From assembly GCA_017551025.1 (NCBI GenBank), contig JAFZNG010000034.1:62001-126000 (forward strand): a stretch of 64,000 nt of DNA. Direction: 5' to 3'. Source of the DNA: Paludibacteraceae bacterium. Its GTDB lineage: Bacteria; Bacteroidota; Bacteroidia; Bacteroidales; Paludibacteraceae. Shown one piece after another: positions 1-8,530 of the stretch. The notes under the pieces are model-generated. The model searched no databases. It had not been told where the DNA came from and saw nothing but the letters and a program-made list of their open reading frames with translations. A program made the position numbers and the translations under genes. Every line of letters begins with the position of its first letter. The stretch's first letter is position 1.

Positions 1-485
1 GTGGTCTTGACATCTGTATGGGTGCGACAGAAAGCGGCAAAGTCCTGACGGCCGAGCAGCAGTTGGGCGGCACGGTTCATCTGCTCGAAGTCCAGTCCGC
101 CGGCGACGCGGGTGCGCAGATCGGCGGCAAAGGGGTCTTTGCGGGTGGTGATATAGTAGCGGTAGGTGCGGGCGGTGGCATCAAAGCGTGCGTGTGCGTC
201 CGCGCATACGCGTTCTATAGAATATACAGCGATGCTATCGGGTAGCAGGGCGTTGAGTCGTCCGACGAAGTTGTCGGGTAGGTCGTGCGCCAGATCAAAG
301 TGGGCTATCATCTCTCGGGCATGTACACCGGCGTCAGTGCGCCCGGCAAAGGTGAGCGGCGTTGGGGTGCGCAGGATCGTGGCAAACGCTTCTTCGAGCG
401 TCTGCTGCACGGTGATACCGTTGGGTTGGGTCTGTGAACCATGAAAATCAGTGCCGCGGTAAGCGAATCGAATGAAGTAGCGCAT
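1..485 (-). CDS. truA: tRNA pseudouridine synthase A, 3' part cut by window edge
   Basis: Isomerises uridines 38-40 in the tRNA anticodon stem. The ATG at 485-483 begins MRYFIRFAYRGTDFHG, the family's usual N-terminus, and AGRTDAGVHA carries the catalytic aspartate (D51 of this start). About 161 codons are inside the window and the C-terminal half lies beyond position 1. The start is inside the 3' end of the upstream flippase gene (38-base overlap), so the two are probably co-transcribed and translationally coupled. No heptad array is seen in the visible part. Confidence 0.93.
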   Translation of the reverse strand, partial: MRYFIRFAYRGTDFHGSQTQPNGITVQQTLEEAFATILRTPTPLTFAGRTDAGVHAREMIAHFDLAHDLPDNFVGRLNALLPDSIAVYSIERVCADAHARFDATARTYRYYITTRKDPFAADLRTRVAGGLDFEQMNRAAQLLLGRQDFAAFCRTHTDVKT

Positions 486-1944
486 TTAGTTCGGGAGATA
501 ATTGGGCACGGTAGGCGACCAGGAGTCCGCCACCGAGTAGGATGAGGCTGCGCAGGATACTGCTCCACCAGATGTTTTGGATAGGCAGGAAGCGAACGCA
601 GAGCATATTCAGAAGGAAGATGAGGACGAGCAAGGCGAGCGTCAAGTACCAGCGGCGCTCTACGATACGTATGCCAAACCATCGCACCGTGAGGAGTATC
701 AGGGCGAAATACAGGGCGTATGCCAGCAGGTTGCTCCAGGCGGCACCTTCCATGCCGTAGCGCGGTATGAGCCAACTATTGAGCATCATCGCCGTCAGGG
801 TCAGCACAAAGGAATAGACCATCGAGAGGGCGTACAGACGCGAGTAGTTGAGCGTGGTCAGGCAGACGGAGAAAGTAGCCAGGATCAGTTGTGAGAGGCT
901 GAGGATGAGTACCACTTCCCGTGCGGTGGCGTATGTCTGGCCGTTGGGTAGAATATGGAAGATCAGATCTATGTTGATCCAGATAGCCAGCAGGATAAAG
1001 CCGCCGATGAGCAGCAGGTTGCTCGTGACTTGCTGCACGAGGTGCGAGCACTCGTTTTTTTGATCCTCCTTGAGGGCCTGGGCTATTTGGGGTGAGGCGA
1101 TAGCCGTGACGGAGCGGTAGGGGATGCTGACCATGACGGCCATATAGGTGACGATAGCAAAGATACCGGTGCTGTCGAGTCCCATCTTCGCCGTGATGAA
1201 GAACGATGAGAGGATAGGTGCGAGCGTGCCCGCCAGGGCGGAGACGATCAGAAAACCGGTGTAGGTCAGGTAGCGTCGTACCAGTCCCGGGTTACGGCGC
1301 AGGAAGTCGAAGTCGGGACGGAAACGAATATGTCCGAGGCTGAACAGGTAGATGATATTGATGAGTGCGGCTACGCCGTAGTTGAGGCATATACCGATCA
1401 TCAGGCCGTTGAGCGAGAGGACATGAAAGGCGTAGAGCAGGTAGAGGATGAGCAGGCCGACGCGGATGATGAGTTCGCGCACCGTACGCGGCAGCACGAT
1501 ATGCATGAGCACGTTGGCGCAGGTCTCGAAGACGACCTGGTAGAGCATGAAGAAGGCCAGTGGTAGTACCAGGTAGTAGTAATCTACGAAGCGCGGTGAT
1601 TTCTCACCAAACCACGCTGCCAAGGGAGCATGACAGGCGCAGTAGATGGCGGTGAATACCAGAAATCCGATCAGCGGCACTACGATGGCCCAGAAGAAAA
1701 AGCCGTGGGAGAGGCTACCGTCTTCCGTACGGAAATAGGGCGAGAAGCGGATGAGCGAACTGCTGGTACCCAGTTGGGCGAGTCCGATAAACAGCGTGGC
1801 GGCATCGATGAAGACACGTGCCAACCCGACTTCCTCGGTAGTGAGGAAGCGGGTCAACACGAAGAATGTCGTCACGAATCCGACCGCGATACCCAGGTAG
1901 GTCACGATCGTGCCGCGCAGTGACTGTTTAGCGATGACGCCCAT
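448..1944 (-). CDS. Polysaccharide flippase, MATE/Wzx-like
   Basis: A 498-residue integral membrane protein with about twelve to fourteen hydrophobic segments, resembling lipopolysaccharide or O-antigen flippases of the MVF/RfbX group that move lipid-linked sugars across the inner membrane. The N-terminus (MGVIAKQSLRGTIVTYLG) is typical of Bacteroidota members. It starts 9 bases after the stop of the 231-residue FKBP gene and overlaps truA downstream, so it is mid-operon. No sugar-synthesis genes are adjacent, so the substrate cannot be inferred. A second, divergent flippase lies at 5237-6688. Confidence 0.85.
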   Translation of the reverse strand: MGVIAKQSLRGTIVTYLGIAVGFVTTFFVLTRFLTTEEVGLARVFIDAATLFIGLAQLGTSSSLIRFSPYFRTEDGSLSHGFFFWAIVVPLIGFLVFTAIYCACHAPLAAWFGEKSPRFVDYYYLVLPLAFFMLYQVVFETCANVLMHIVLPRTVRELIIRVGLLILYLLYAFHVLSLNGLMIGICLNYGVAALINIIYLFSLGHIRFRPDFDFLRRNPGLVRRYLTYTGFLIVSALAGTLAPILSSFFITAKMGLDSTGIFAIVTYMAVMVSIPYRSVTAIASPQIAQALKEDQKNECSHLVQQVTSNLLLIGGFILLAIWINIDLIFHILPNGQTYATAREVVLILSLSQLILATFSVCLTTLNYSRLYALSMVYSFVLTLTAMMLNSWLIPRYGMEGAAWSNLLAYALYFALILLTVRWFGIRIVERRWYLTLALLVLIFLLNMLCVRFLPIQNIWWSSILRSLILLGGGLLVAYRAQLSPELNALLHSIRLPRH

Positions 1945-1953
1945 GATTAAACT

Positions 1954-2649
1954 TTACTTTACCTCGATTAGTTCGACGGTGAAGATGAGCGTAGCGTAGG
2001 GCGGGATCGACTGACCGGCTCCACGTTCGCCGTACGCCAGGGCGTAGGGGATATAGAAGCGGTACTTGGATCCTACCTGCATGAGTTGCAGACCTTCGGT
2101 CCAACCCTTGATGACACCGTTGAGCGGGAACTCGGTCGGTTCGCCGCGCTCGTAGGAGCTGTCAAAGACGGTGCCGTCCAAGAGTTTACCCTCGTAATGC
2201 ACACGTACCGTGTCGGTGGCTGCGGGACGAGCGGCTTTCTTGTCCTTGGCGGCTTTCAGTACCTCGTACTGCAGGCCGCTCGGGGTAGTCTTCACGCCTT
2301 TGCGCTTGGCGTTCTCGGCGAGGAACTTCTTTTCCTCGGCCTGCTTGCGCTCGGCCTGTTGTGCCTGGAGTTGCTCAAACTGGGTCTGCAGGTACATACT
2401 CAGTTGATCTACACTCATATCCGTCTCACCGTTGATACCGGCAATAATACCGGCTTTGACCATGTTGAAGTCGGCCGGTATGTCGGGCATGATCTCCCCT
2501 TGGGATTGAATCATCTGGCCCATCTGCATACCGTTGATCAGACCAATAAAGTAGTTGATCGAGTCGGCCTGGTTCTTCAGTTCCGGCGTGGCCGCCCACA
2601 GTGTAGTAGCTGTGAGCGCCATGAGGATACCTATACTAAGTTTTTTCAT
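1954..2649 (-). CDS. FKBP-type peptidyl-prolyl isomerase, exported
   Basis: A 231-residue isomerase with a cleavable signal peptide ([19 protein letters not shown]), an FKBP N-terminal dimerisation region (about 20-120) and an FKBP C-terminal catalytic domain (about 140-231: [35 protein letters not shown]). It presumably assists proline isomerisation in periplasmic or surface proteins. Its ATG overlaps the TGA of the upstream 433-residue FKBP gene by one base (TGATG), indicating coupled translation. It is one of three consecutive FKBP genes; a fourth is at 43949-44455. Confidence 0.9.
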   Translation of the reverse strand: MKKLSIGILMALTATTLWAATPELKNQADSINYFIGLINGMQMGQMIQSQGEIMPDIPADFNMVKAGIIAGINGETDMSVDQLSMYLQTQFEQLQAQQAERKQAEEKKFLAENAKRKGVKTTPSGLQYEVLKAAKDKKAARPAATDTVRVHYEGKLLDGTVFDSSYERGEPTEFPLNGVIKGWTEGLQLMQVGSKYRFYIPYALAYGERGAGQSIPPYATLIFTVELIEVK

Positions 2650-3950
2650 CAGTCAATCATTTGAAGTTGAACGTCTTGCTCAGCGGGTTGGGTCTGCGGT
2701 TGCGCTTTCTTTACCTCGAGCAGTTGTACGCGGAAGATGAGGGTGGAGAAGGGTTGAATCATACCGCCTGTGTTGCGTTCGCCGTAACCCAGTTGCTGCG
2801 GGATATAGAACATGTACTCTGCACCCGGGCTCATGAGTTGCAGACCTTCGGTCCAGCCGGCAATAACGCCGTTGAGCGGGAAGGATACCGGTTCTTTGCG
2901 ACGGTACGAACTGTCGAATATGGTGTCGTTGATGAGGCGACCTTCATAGTGTACCTTTACGGTATCGATGGCGGTCGGTTTCTCACCCTGACCTTCTTTC
3001 AGTACTTTGTACTGCAGGCCGCTCGGGGTGGTCTGCACGCTATCTTTCTTGGCGTTGTCGGCGAGCCACTTCTCGTTCTCGCGACGCCACTCACCGAACT
3101 CACGCTCGTTAGCCAGGTCGTTGAGGTACTTGCCGGCTTCCTCACGGTTCATCATCTCCTCGTACTCGTTCGCACCGTTGATCAGACCCTGGAAGATAAT
3201 GTCGAACTTCACCTCGATGTCTTCGAAATCGCCGAGGCCCTTGTTTTCTTCTTCCCATTTTTTGATCATGCTACCGAATTGACGACCGCCGAGATAGGTC
3301 TCGGGGCTGTAGATCTTGGTTTTCAGACCCTTGTTGATATTCTCGATAAGGGTGTTGGTCATCTGGTCTGCCGGCGTGATCGTGTCGGCTTGTTCGAGCA
3401 TCGTTTTCCACTGACCGCCCTGGAGTACGGCAAGCGCGTAGTTAACCGAGTCCATGAGGTTTTTGAGTTCTACCTTAGCCAGTTCGCTCGGGCATTTTTT
3501 GATACCGACAGTCTCGTACTGCAGGTCCTCTTCGGGCAGTTGACCCATCATGACGCGTTGTGCGAGAGACTGAGCTTGTGCGGTCGGCAGGGTGGTGGTG
3601 TCGCCCAACCAGGTGTTGACTAGTCCCTGGAAGAAGATCTCGCCGTTGAAGGTCAGTTGGGGTTGGTTGAACAGACCTTCGGTCTCAAACGACTTGGCAC
3701 TCAGACCCAGTTGCATACCGAGCAATGCGGTAGGAGCCAGGTCGTCCATCTCACCTTTGTAACCGGCCTTGACTGCGTTGAGGAACTCCTCGATACCCTC
3801 GTCGGTACTATCGGAGATAAAACTGGAGTAATACACACCAAAGGCATAGTTGATCGAGTCGGCCTCGTTTTCGAGTGTGATTGTTTTGGCCTTGTAGCCG
3901 CACGAAGCCAGGAGGGCGGCTGCCAAGATAAGGATACTAAATTTACGCAT
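2649..3950 (-). CDS. FKBP-type isomerase lipoprotein with duplicated N-terminal region
   Basis: A 433-residue lipoprotein with lipobox LLASC near residue 16. Two successive segments resemble FKBP N-terminal dimerisation regions: one opens [14 protein letters not shown] and ends near an EIFFQGLVN motif, the next opens [11 protein letters not shown] and ends near [15 protein letters not shown] single FKBP catalytic domain follows (about 325-415: [39 protein letters not shown]) and then a Q/P-rich tail. The usual protein has one N-terminal region, so this is an internal duplication. It is probably anchored in the outer membrane facing the periplasm. Coupled to the FKBP gene downstream. Confidence 0.88.
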   Translation of the reverse strand: MRKFSILILAAALLASCGYKAKTITLENEADSINYAFGVYYSSFISDSTDEGIEEFLNAVKAGYKGEMDDLAPTALLGMQLGLSAKSFETEGLFNQPQLTFNGEIFFQGLVNTWLGDTTTLPTAQAQSLAQRVMMGQLPEEDLQYETVGIKKCPSELAKVELKNLMDSVNYALAVLQGGQWKTMLEQADTITPADQMTNTLIENINKGLKTKIYSPETYLGGRQFGSMIKKWEEENKGLGDFEDIEVKFDIIFQGLINGANEYEEMMNREEAGKYLNDLANEREFGEWRRENEKWLADNAKKDSVQTTPSGLQYKVLKEGQGEKPTAIDTVKVHYEGRLINDTIFDSSYRRKEPVSFPLNGVIAGWTEGLQLMSPGAEYMFYIPQQLGYGERNTGGMIQPFSTLIFRVQLLEVKKAQPQTQPAEQDVQLQMID

Positions 3951-3974
3951 AATATGATTTTTAATTTTTATTTT

Positions 3975-4562
3975 TTAATTCTCAATTCCTAAGAGTTCTA
4001 CCGTGAAGATCAGGGCTGCGTAAGGCGGGATGGAAGCACCTGCTCCGCGTTCGCCGTAGGCCAGCTGATACGGGATGAAGAACTTGTACTTCGAGCCGAT
4101 AGCCATGAGTTGCAGACCCTCGGTCCAGCCGGCGATAACACCGTTGAGCGGGAACGAGATCGGTTCGCCGCGACGGTAACTGCTGTCGAAGACGGTGCCG
4201 TCGATGAGCGTACCCTCGTAGTGTACTTTGACTTTATCGGTAGCCTTGGGTTTCTGGCCGATTGTGGCTTCGAGTACTTCGTACTGCAGGCCGCTCGTGG
4301 TGGTCTTTACGCCCTCGCGCTTGGCGTTCTCGGCAAGGAATTTCTCGCCATCTGCCTTAGCCGCACCGGCTACTTTCTGTTCCAATTCCTGGAAGAACTG
4401 GCCTAATACCTGTTGCGCCTCCTGATAGGAGATCTGCGGTTGCTGATGGGTGAGCACGTCTTCGATACCGCGTGCCAGGTCCTGGTAGTTGAGCTTCTCA
4501 ACCCCACTACCCATCAGGTTTTGACCCATACTGAGTCCTAATGCATAACTGATTTTATCCAT
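3975..4562 (-). CDS. FKBP-type peptidyl-prolyl isomerase, cytoplasmic FklB-like
   Basis: A 195-residue protein with an FKBP N-terminal region (MDKISYALGLSMGQNLMGSG) and catalytic domain ([37 protein letters not shown]). There is no signal peptide, so it should act in the cytoplasm, unlike its two exported neighbours. The last codons (IEN, TAA) merge into AT-rich spacer repeats. First of three consecutive FKBP genes in the transcription direction, downstream of riboflavin synthase. Confidence 0.9.
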   Translation of the reverse strand: MDKISYALGLSMGQNLMGSGVEKLNYQDLARGIEDVLTHQQPQISYQEAQQVLGQFFQELEQKVAGAAKADGEKFLAENAKREGVKTTTSGLQYEVLEATIGQKPKATDKVKVHYEGTLIDGTVFDSSYRRGEPISFPLNGVIAGWTEGLQLMAIGSKYKFFIPYQLAYGERGAGASIPPYAALIFTVELLGIEN

Positions 4563-4568
4563 GATGAT

Positions 4569-4606
4569 TTTATTTATGATTTATGATTTCAAATTTATGA
4601 TTTCAA
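4569..4606. repeat. Heptad array at ribE stop codon
   Basis: Five 7-base units alternating ATTTATG and ATTTCAA. The last units overlap the end of ribE and supply its final codons and TAA stop. Confidence 0.75.
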
Positions 4607-5215
4607 TATGGCTGCATACCTGGATAGGTATTTGCCCAAGATATCGAATTCGATATTGACGACGGTGCCTACCTCAATATATTTGAAGTTGGTGTTCTCC
4701 TCCGTATAGGGGATGATACACACGGATACATAGCCCTTGTCACCCTGTATGTCGGGTTCGCAGACGGTCAGGCTGACGCCGTTGATGGTCACCGATCCTT
4801 TGTCTACGCAGAAATAGCCGCGCTCAATCATCTCGCGCGAGCTATCGTAGCGGAAGCGGTAATACCAACTGCCGTCGGTCTCGCGGGCCTCGATACAGGT
4901 GGCTTTCTGATCTACATGACCTTGAACAATGTGTCCGTCGAGCCGGCCGCCCATGAGCATCGAGCGCTCTACGTTGACATAGTCGCCCACTTGGAGCAAG
5001 TCGAGGTTCGTGAGGCGCAGGGTCTCCTGCATGGCCGTGACGGTATAGAGATCTCCCTCGATACGCACCACCGTCAGACATACGCCGTTATGAGCGATCG
5101 ATTGGTCGATCGATAGCGGTTCACCGAAGGGGTTGCGCAGGGTAAAATGCTTGTTGGTCTGTTCGGTCTCAATCTTAACGACTTGAGCCATGGTTTCTAC
5201 GATTCCTGAAAACAC
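4595..5215 (-). CDS. ribE: Riboflavin synthase alpha subunit
   Basis: Converts two 6,7-dimethyl-8-ribityllumazine molecules into riboflavin plus a pyrimidine. The 206-residue protein has the two tandem lumazine-binding barrels (about 1-95 and 96-195); MFSGIVE at the N-terminus and the repeated LTV/DYVNVE and GVSLTV signatures are visible. The start is GTG at 5215-5213, fixed by the conserved MFSGIVE. The last codons and the stop (ILKS, TAA) are provided by a heptad array. No FMN riboswitch is apparent upstream, where a flippase gene ends. Confidence 0.93.
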   Translation of the reverse strand: MFSGIVETMAQVVKIETEQTNKHFTLRNPFGEPLSIDQSIAHNGVCLTVVRIEGDLYTVTAMQETLRLTNLDLLQVGDYVNVERSMLMGGRLDGHIVQGHVDQKATCIEARETDGSWYYRFRYDSSREMIERGYFCVDKGSVTINGVSLTVCEPDIQGDKGYVSVCIIPYTEENTNFKYIEVGTVVNIEFDILGKYLSRYAAILKS

Positions 5216-5221
5216 GATTTG

Positions 5222-5253
5222 TAATGATTTAATGTATTAATGTTTTAATGTAT
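5222..5253. repeat. 8-base tandem array between flippase and ribE
   Basis: Four units of TAATGTAT type with small variations. On the minus strand the array encodes the final residues (TLKH) and stop of the upstream flippase. Confidence 0.7.
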
Positions 5254-6688
5254 TATTTCTACGCAGAATGGCCGATAAGGGGAAATCTCTGCGCACCAGT
5301 ACTGCGATGTATACCGCGAGCAGCACCGTACCGATACCCATGTGTGCCCACATGTTCTGAATGCCGAGGGCATAGATCGCACCGTAATAGACAGCCAGCA
5401 GCACGATGGTCAATAAGGTATAGCCGCCGATGCACTTCAGATCGTAGGGGATCGGTGCACGTTTCTGGCCCATGAAGTAGGAGATAAGCATGATCACGAA
5501 ATAGCAAACCAGACTACTACCGCAACTTGCCCAATAACCGATCAACGGCACGCCAACAATCTGAATCACCAGCGTGATCACCAGTCCGATGAGCGAGAAA
5601 TAGGCACCCCACTTGGTCTCGTCGGTGAGTTTGTACCAGAAACTGAGGTTGAAATAGATGCCCTGGAAGACGTATGTCCACAGTACGACCGGCACGATCT
5701 TCAATCCCTCCCAATAGGTGCGCTGTACAATGTATCGGAAGATATCCAGATAGAAGACAACGCCCAGCAAGATCAGGAAGGAGAAGATCACGTAGTACTT
5801 CATCGCATCGGCGTAGGCCTCTACCGACTGGCGGTCCTTATGCTTGGCGAATACAAAGGGTTCGTAGGCATAGCGGAAGGCCTGGGTGAACATCATCATC
5901 ACCATGGCCACCTTGAAGCAGGCACCGTAGATACCCAGTTGGGCTTGTGCGTCCTCGCCCGAATAGAGGTAGGGGAAGAGGATGCGGTCCAGGGTCTGGT
6001 TCATGATACCCGCGATACCCAGCACCAGCAGCGGCAACGAGTAGCGCAGCATCTCGTCCAGCACCGGCCACGAGAAACGTCCGCCTCGCGGCAGCGTGAA
6101 GGGCAACAGACAGAGGGTCTGGATTGTGGTGGCCAATATGTTGCTGATGAAGACGTACGTAACATCTACCTTGTTCAGCACCACCAGGAAGAGCAGGTTG
6201 AAGCCTATGTTCAGGGCAACAAACAGCAGCTTGAGTGCAGCAAAGACGATCGGCCGTTTCTGGAATCGCAGGTAGGCAAAGGGGATGCAGGCAAAGGCAT
6301 CGAGTGCTACCGTCACCGCCATCATGGAGATGAACTCCGAGTGGCCGGGATAGCCCAGACCGTTGGCGATAGGTTGCTGGAACAGCACGCACAGCACCGC
6401 AAACAGGGTGCTCGTGCTCAGCAGCGTGAAGAACGTCGTCTTGTAAACCGTCTTCGCATCGTGGTCCTCACGATTGGCAAAGCGGAATAAGCCCGTCTCC
6501 ATGCCGTAGGTCAGGATGACCAGCAGCAGCGCCGTCCAGGCATACAGGTTGGTCACGATACCATAGTCGGCCGTGTTGGCCAGTTTATAGGTATATAGCG
6601 GCACCAACAGGTAGTTGAGAAACTTACCTATTATCGAACTCAGTCCGTAGATGGCGGTGTCCTTCGCCAAGGATTTCATTTCAGACAT
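5237..6688 (-). CDS. Polysaccharide flippase, MATE/Wzx-like (second)
   Basis: A 483-residue membrane protein with about fourteen hydrophobic helices, opening MSEMKSLAKDTAIYGLSSIIGKF as many Bacteroidota oligosaccharide flippases do. It is divergent from the flippase at 448-1944. The final residues NTLKH and the TAA stop come from the tandem array in the downstream spacer. It lies between rsmI and ribE on the minus strand; no glycan locus surrounds it. Confidence 0.85.
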   Translation of the reverse strand: MSEMKSLAKDTAIYGLSSIIGKFLNYLLVPLYTYKLANTADYGIVTNLYAWTALLLVILTYGMETGLFRFANREDHDAKTVYKTTFFTLLSTSTLFAVLCVLFQQPIANGLGYPGHSEFISMMAVTVALDAFACIPFAYLRFQKRPIVFAALKLLFVALNIGFNLLFLVVLNKVDVTYVFISNILATTIQTLCLLPFTLPRGGRFSWPVLDEMLRYSLPLLVLGIAGIMNQTLDRILFPYLYSGEDAQAQLGIYGACFKVAMVMMMFTQAFRYAYEPFVFAKHKDRQSVEAYADAMKYYVIFSFLILLGVVFYLDIFRYIVQRTYWEGLKIVPVVLWTYVFQGIYFNLSFWYKLTDETKWGAYFSLIGLVITLVIQIVGVPLIGYWASCGSSLVCYFVIMLISYFMGQKRAPIPYDLKCIGGYTLLTIVLLAVYYGAIYALGIQNMWAHMGIGTVLLAVYIAVLVRRDFPLSAILRRNNTLKH

Positions 6689-6697
6689 GCGTCTAAA

Positions 6698-6762
6698 AAA
6701 TTAAAAATTCAAAATTCAAAATTACCAATACACCCTACACTCTACACCCTACACCCTACACC
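6698..6762. repeat. Two heptad arrays between rsmI and flippase
   Basis: AT-rich units (AAAATTC type) at about 6698-6724 are followed by CTACACC/TACACCC units at about 6730-6762. The second array ends two bases before the rsmI stop codon. Confidence 0.8.
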
Positions 6763-6764
6763 AA

Positions 6765-7433
6765 TCACTTTTCTATTCCTGCCACGCACAGTACGATTTC
6801 GCCTTTCGGGGGTGTCTGGCGGAAGTGGTCGATCAGTTCCGATAGTGTGCCGCGCACCGTTTCTTCGTGCAGTTTGCTTATCTCGCGACTGACGCTGGCA
6901 CGCCGCTCCGGTCCCATGACCTCAAGGAGTTGTTCCAGGGTCTTTACCAGTCGGAAGGGCGACTCGTACAGGATCATCGTCTGGTCTTGTTCAGCCAACC
7001 GTTGAAGACGGGTCTGGCGTCCCTTCTTCTGGGGCAGGAAACCCTCGAAATAGAAGCGGTCGCAGGGTAGGCCGGAGTCCACCAGGGCCGGCACAAAAGC
7101 CGTAGCACCCGGTAGGCACTGCACCTCAACGCCCTCTTTTACGCAGGCTCGCACCAACATGAAGCCCGGGTCGCTGATACCGGGTGTACCGGCATCCGAG
7201 ATGAGAGCTACGTGCATGCCGGCAGCGATACGACGCGCCAAGTCGTCGCTGGTCTCATGTTCGTTGAACTTATGATGACTCCTGAGCGGCGTATGGATAT
7301 CATAATGCTTGAGCAGTACCGACGAGGTGCGGGTATCCTCGGCGAGGATCAGATCTACCTCGCCCAGGATACGTATCGCACGCAGCGTGATATCTTCCAG
7401 GTTACCAACCGGTGTAGGAACTATAAATAGCAT
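6765..7433 (-). CDS. rsmI: 16S rRNA C1402 2'-O-methyltransferase
   Basis: SAM-dependent methylation of the ribose of C1402 in the 30S decoding centre. The 222-residue protein opens MLFIVPTPVGNLEDITLRA and contains AEDTRTSSVLLKHY, SDAGTPGISDPG and LYESPFRL, all diagnostic of the RsmI tetrapyrrole-methylase fold. It is slightly shorter than E. coli RsmI because it lacks the C-terminal extension. The gene is bracketed by heptad arrays at both ends. Confidence 0.95.
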   Translation of the reverse strand: MLFIVPTPVGNLEDITLRAIRILGEVDLILAEDTRTSSVLLKHYDIHTPLRSHHKFNEHETSDDLARRIAAGMHVALISDAGTPGISDPGFMLVRACVKEGVEVQCLPGATAFVPALVDSGLPCDRFYFEGFLPQKKGRQTRLQRLAEQDQTMILYESPFRLVKTLEQLLEVMGPERRASVSREISKLHEETVRGTLSELIDHFRQTPPKGEIVLCVAGIEK

Positions 7434-7539
7434 AATTAAAAATTAAAAATTACGAATTAAAAATGGCGTTACGAATTAAAAATGGCGTTGCTTGGATTAA
7501 TAATTCCTAATTTTGCATTTTTAATTTTTAATTTTTAAT
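7434..7539. repeat. AT-rich heptad arrays with a 19-base direct repeat
   Basis: The spacer between rsmI and the coiled-coil gene is nearly all AAAAATT-type units. A 19-base unit opening ACGAATTAAAAATGG is repeated perfectly in tandem at 7452-7470 and 7471-7489. Confidence 0.85.
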
Positions 7540-8505
7540 TCAACCAAACCTGCGGTGCAGGGTGTTGATAAACAGGTTGTATGCCGTCGACTCCTGATCC
7601 CAGTTGAAATTGGTGTCCAGGTAAGCGAGGGCTTCGTCGAACGAACTCATCTGGTTGATGGCATCCAGGGTCTTCTGGAGTTTCTCGCCACTCTGACCGA
7701 ATAGTTCGCGCTGGAACAGGAAGCGGTCGCCCAACGAGATCGCCTGACGGATATCACTTACCGTAGGACCGTATAGGTTCGGACGGGCTGCCGGAGCGGG
7801 TGCCGGAGCAGGTTCGGGTGCCGGAGCCGCAGGCATCACTACCGGTTCCGGTGCGATGACCTTGGGTTCTTCTGCCGGCTGCGGTTCTGCCACGGGTGCC
7901 GGTGCGGGTTCCTCTACGACCGGGATCTCCTCGATAGGCTGAATAGTGACCAGTTCGGGCACAGCCTGTGCATCGAGTGCGACCACCTCGTCGCCTTCAA
8001 GCGGCAGCGGTTCGGCTTCGTCCATCGAATCGATCGTAGGCAGGTCTTCGAGCGAGAGCGCCTCGGCAATCGACTCCTCTTGGGGTGTTGCGGCGGGCTC
8101 TTCTGCTACTACCGGCTCTTCCATGGCTACCGGTTCCTCGAATGCCAAGGGTTCTTCCATCGCTACGGGTTCTTCGATCGGTTCCGGCTCCTGGAACAGC
8201 GTTTCCTCAATAGGTTCCTCCACCGGTGCTACCGGTTCTTGGAACGTTTCGGGTTCCGGTTCTATTTCGGGCATAGGCGTCGGACGCTGCGGTACCGGGG
8301 TATCGAGTTGCAGGCTGGCCAGTTGCTGGTTGGCAGCCAGAAGCATTTCTTCCAGACGACCTACCTTGCCTTTTAGATTCTCATTCTCCTGGAGTGCACC
8401 GTGGAGCTGTTGCTCCAGGTCGCTTACGCGTTTCTCCAGCGAGTCCATCTTCTGCTCAAGCGCATCGGCGTACGAGTTGAGTGATTGTAAGAAATTATCT
8501 TTCAT
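7540..8505 (-). CDS. Conserved coiled-coil protein with Pro/Glu-rich linker
   Basis: A 321-residue protein without signal peptide. Residues about 1-65 form a coiled coil with heptad leucines (DALEQKMDSLEKRVSDLEQQL). Residues about 70-235 are a low-complexity E/P/A linker with six-residue EEPVAM-type repeats. Residues about 243-321 form a compact C-terminal domain (SDIRQAISLGDRFLFQREL, SFDEALAYLDTNF) that I recognise as common in uncharacterised Bacteroidota proteins. Function unknown; the build suggests a scaffolding or envelope-associated role, which is inference. Confidence 0.85.
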   Translation of the reverse strand: MKDNFLQSLNSYADALEQKMDSLEKRVSDLEQQLHGALQENENLKGKVGRLEEMLLAANQQLASLQLDTPVPQRPTPMPEIEPEPETFQEPVAPVEEPIEETLFQEPEPIEEPVAMEEPLAFEEPVAMEEPVVAEEPAATPQEESIAEALSLEDLPTIDSMDEAEPLPLEGDEVVALDAQAVPELVTIQPIEEIPVVEEPAPAPVAEPQPAEEPKVIAPEPVVMPAAPAPEPAPAPAPAARPNLYGPTVSDIRQAISLGDRFLFQRELFGQSGEKLQKTLDAINQMSSFDEALAYLDTNFNWDQESTAYNLFINTLHRRFG

Positions 8506-8530
8506 ATCTTCGTGTGATTATATGCGTTTA

